In this document: positions 5,978 through 6,576 of the stretch, one piece after another
How positions within the stretch are numbered: position 1 is the stretch's first letter
How the letters are laid out: every line of letters begins with the position of its first letter
Assembly: GCA_019509685.1 (NCBI GenBank)
Contig: JAEKLU010000080.1
Location: 1-6,576, forward strand
Reading direction: 5' to 3'
Length of the DNA stretch: 6,576 nucleotides
Origin: Mesorhizobium sp.
GTDB taxonomy: Bacteria > Pseudomonadota > Alphaproteobacteria > Rhizobiales > Rhizobiaceae
Position numbers and translations under genes: made by a program
Notes under the pieces: model-generated
What the model saw: only the letters and a program-made list of their open reading frames with translations
Database searches by the model: none
What the model was told of the DNA's origin: nothing

Positions 5978-6576
5978 TCACCCCGACGTCTTCGCCTGCC
6001 ACGCCTTCAGCGCTTCATCGAAGACCTTCTCGCCGGGAATGCCCTTTTCCATGGTGAGCAGCGCGCGGCGGCCGGTCTTGTAGACCACCGGCACGTCGAT
6101 CCAGTCCTGGCCCCTGAGCAGCGTCAGGTTGGCATCCTGGTCGGCCTTGGTATCGTTGAGCGCGACGAGGAAGAAGCCGTCGGCGATCTTGGCCGGAATG
6201 CCGATCAGCGGGCTGCCGGCATCCTGCTCCGAACTCTTCATGGCGATGCGCAGGATGTTGTCGACGCCACCGCCGTCAAAGCCTTGCGGCGTCAGGAAGA
6301 TCATCTCGATGATGTGGCTGGCCGGCAGGGTTTGGTCGGTGTTGCGCCGGATCGTCATGCGCAGCTGGATGTTCTTGCCGGGGATAGTCGCCTCGGCGCG
6401 GATCGCCGGCTCTGGCGGCAGGTCGCCACCGGGCGATTCCTGCACCAGTGACCAGACGATGCTGCCAGGCTCGGCCGTGCCCTGCTGAGTACTGGTGCGC
6501 TCCTCATAGAAGATCGCCTTCTGCCCGACCGGAACGGTCGCCTCTGCCGTCGCCGGCGCGGGCGTTGCAGGCGCGG
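5978..6576 (-). CDS. Conserved-looking protein of unknown function (partial, N-terminus off window)
   Basis: The frame is open from the right edge to a TGA at 5978-5980, giving the last 198 residues. The visible part starts with an Ala/Pro/Thr-rich stretch (APATPAPATAEATVPVGQ), typical of a flexible linker, and then about 180 residues of a mixed alpha/beta domain: QKAIFYEERTS, SIVWSLVQES, a beta-rich part around IRAEATIPGKNIQLRMTIRR, HIIEMIFLTPQGFDGGGVDN, IPAKIADGFFLVALND and WIDVPVVYKTGRRALLTMEK, ending in a charged helix (KVFDEALKAWQAKTSG). The alternation of strands suggests an immunoglobulin-like or beta-sandwich fold, but this is a guess. I recall similar uncharacterised C-terminal domains in rhizobial proteins, often behind a membrane anchor and Pro/Ala-rich spacer. 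There are no catalytic motifs I can name. A GTG at 6445 is in frame, but the domain clearly continues upstream of it, so it is not the start. No terminator is visible in the 15 bp before ccdB. Confidence 0.75.
   Translation of the reverse strand, partial: APATPAPATAEATVPVGQKAIFYEERTSTQQGTAEPGSIVWSLVQESPGGDLPPEPAIRAEATIPGKNIQLRMTIRRNTDQTLPASHIIEMIFLTPQGFDGGGVDNILRIAMKSSEQDAGSPLIGIPAKIADGFFLVALNDTKADQDANLTLLRGQDWIDVPVVYKTGRRALLTMEKGIPGEKVFDEALKAWQAKTSG

Overview
The window is GC-rich alphaproteobacterial DNA, most likely from Mesorhizobium or a close relative in the Rhizobiales. The reasons are the thiBP(Q) transporter operon behind a TPP riboswitch, an alphaproteobacterial-type thiamine pyrophosphokinase next to it, and a roughly 160-bp inverted-repeat element that I recognise from memory as common between genes in Mesorhizobium. 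No database search was possible.

Layout. Positions 1-1316 (minus) hold the first 438 codons of thiP, the thiamine/TPP ABC permease, which runs off the left edge. Positions 1317-1533 are the thiB-thiP gap and are mostly filled by the inverted-repeat element (1339-1498). Positions 1534-2538 (minus) are thiB, the periplasmic thiamine-binding protein. Positions 2594-2682 (minus) are a complete TPP riboswitch aptamer in the thiB leader, with a plausible promoter just upstream and a candidate Shine-Dalgarno-sequestering helix downstream. Positions 2904-3548 (plus), transcribed away from thiB, encode thiamine pyrophosphokinase. One base later an ABC-F ATPase of the Uup type begins (3550-5364). Positions 5421-5962 (plus) are a ccdAB toxin-antitoxin pair with its own apparent promoter. 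Positions 5978-6576 (minus) are the 3' part of a conserved-looking protein of unknown function, convergent with ccdB.

How the genes fit together. ThiB captures thiamine (or its phosphates) in the periplasm and ThiP, with the ATPase ThiQ presumably beyond the left edge, carries it inside. The divergent kinase makes TPP, and TPP binds the riboswitch and lowers transporter expression. Uptake, activation and feedback are therefore encoded within 3.5 kb. Uup is probably a translation- or DNA-maintenance-related ATPase that is only co-transcribed with the kinase. ccdAB looks like an accessory insertion between housekeeping genes.

I see no evidence for a wholly new system. The points most worth a second look are the repeat placed between thiB and thiP, the CcdB C-terminus lacking the key tryptophan of F-plasmid CcdB, and the compact promoter/operator-like repeats in front of ccdA.
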